From the NCBI RefSeq assembly GCF_003014485.1, contig NZ_PYGA01000004.1, positions 1 through 64,000 on the forward strand: a DNA stretch of 64,000 bases. The letters are read 5' to 3'. The notes under the pieces are model-generated. The model made no database searches, was not told the origin of the DNA, and saw only the letters and a list, made by a program, of their open reading frames with translations. Every line of letters starts with the position of its first letter. The stretch's first letter is position 1. Shown in pieces: positions 63,380 to 64,000 of this stretch. This stretch comes from Murinocardiopsis flavida (GTDB lineage: Bacteria; Actinomycetota; Actinomycetes; Streptosporangiales; Streptosporangiaceae). Made by a program: the position numbers and the translations under genes.

Positions 63380-64000
63380 TTGAACGCGACCGGACGCCGG
63401 TCCCACATTCCCGACCCCCGTGAGGACCGCGCCGCCGGTGCCCTGCTGGGAGCGGCCGCGGCACTCGTGATCGCCGGTGCGCCGACCCGGGCGGCGGCCG
63501 GCCTCCTCGGGGCCGGGACCGGCGCCGACCACGGCACCGCGCACCCGGGACACCTGGTTCGCGCCGTGCTGGAGCGCATCGGCGACCCCGGCGCCGTTGC
63601 CGGGGCCGTGGACGGCGACGCCGAGCGCTCTTGGGCGCTCGCCCTGCGCGCCCTCGTCGCAGGCGACACCGCACCGCCCGTCCGGGCGGGGGAGGGGAGC
63701 CACCCCGCGCAGGTCGCGCTGCGGGCCGCCGCCGAGGCCCCGGTCCCGCCGGACGACCCGGCGCGCGGGTCGTTCCCGTGCGGGCACCTCGTGGGCGCCG
63801 TGCACCGCGCCCACGCGCTAGACCGTGCGGTCCGCGGCGGCAACGGGCACGGGGACCCCGGCGGGCGCGGCGGGTGGGACGCCGCGATGTACGCCGGCGC
63901 ACTGGCGGGGGCGCGCTGGGGCGCGTCCGGGATACCGCTCGACGCGCAGCGGCGGCTCTCCGAGGAGGCGGCGCCGCGCGCGTTCATCGGCAGCGCGCTG
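63380..64000 (+). CDS. ADP-ribosylglycohydrolase-like protein, 5' part only
   Basis: The open frame runs past the end of the window (at least 207 residues). The TTG start follows GGAGG at 6-nt spacing; an ATG at 63374 sits immediately after the ribosome-binding site and is less likely. The fold is suggested by DRAAGALLGAAAALVIAG at the N terminus and YAGALAGARWGASGIP near 170-190, both typical of DraG-like enzymes. The expected TDDT metal motif is not visible in the part present, so activity is doubtful. The C-terminal half is outside the window. Confidence 0.6.
   Translation, partial: MNATGRRSHIPDPREDRAAGALLGAAAALVIAGAPTRAAAGLLGAGTGADHGTAHPGHLVRAVLERIGDPGAVAGAVDGDAERSWALALRALVAGDTAPPVRAGEGSHPAQVALRAAAEAPVPPDDPARGSFPCGHLVGAVHRAHALDRAVRGGNGHGDPGGRGGWDAAMYAGALAGARWGASGIPLDAQRRLSEEAAPRAFIGSAL

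Overview
The window is about 73% GC with dense, strongly GC3-biased coding sequence. Its regulator mix (MerR, TetR, ArsR, MarR, GntR, HxlR, DtxR types), a HelR-type RNA polymerase ATPase under a rifamycin-associated element, an NnaR-type regulator beside nirBD, and many start codons placed 6-8 nt after a -10 box all point to a filamentous actinomycete. Nocardiopsaceae or Streptomyces-like is likely, but the family cannot be fixed from this sequence alone. I see no rRNA, tRNA, CRISPR, transposase or phage gene. This is ordinary chromosome made of many small regulator-plus-target modules.

Layout. 0-9 kb: SDR/ArsR pair; fused aminodeoxychorismate synthase PabAB; SDR plus 6PGDH/imine-reductase-like dehydrogenase facing an HxlR regulator; small membrane proteins; DnaQ-BRCT exonuclease; methyltransferase. 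9-13.5 kb: manganese module (MntR with Asp/Glu metal ligands, then lipoprotein-ATPase-permease) and a Phd/RelE toxin-antitoxin pair. 13.5-21.4 kb: MerR; CPBP protease-histidine kinase-response regulator operon; VOC proteins; MerR-alcohol dehydrogenase; ArsR-VOC. 21.5-26.6 kb: nitrate uptake and assimilatory nitrate reductase (narK, molybdopterin reductase, FAD/[2Fe-2S] partner) behind a GlnR-like box, ending in strong hairpins. 26.7-34.8 kb: methyltransferase, helR with an upstream rifamycin-associated element, SDR/LysR, MerR plus a BtrH-like cysteine-peptidase-fold protein, DUF998 membrane protein. 34.8-45.4 kb: TetR-esterase, TetR with a 49-residue microprotein and siderophore-interacting reductase, MFS-MerR, a Ser/Thr kinase carrying a seven-bladed WD40 domain, TSUP exporter-GntR, GNAT. 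45.4-51.6 kb: a 1,524-residue HEAT-repeat protein preceded by a 61-residue protein, GyrI-like protein, GNAT. 52-56.9 kb: nirBD-nnaR-sirohydrochlorin chelatase with a second GlnR-like box. 57-64 kb: TetR/membrane protein, two RibD-like reductases among gene remnants, FAD monooxygenase-MarR, DUF3592 protein and the start of a DraG-like protein that runs off the end.

The genes that most clearly work together are the two nitrogen blocks, 25 kb apart. The first imports nitrate and reduces it to nitrite. The second reduces nitrite to ammonium, supplies siroheme metal insertion and encodes the pathway-specific co-activator. Both carry 11-bp-phased TnAC/GAAAC elements typical of GlnR sites.

The most unusual items are the RAE-helR unit, the giant HEAT-repeat/small-protein pair, the kinase-WD40 fusion, a 37-bp three-unit tandem repeat and long hairpins in front of nirB, a duplicated intergenic hairpin element (10.2 kb and 51.6 kb), a 60-bp cruciform-like sequence with a perfect 32-bp core palindrome, and three clusters of gene remnants.
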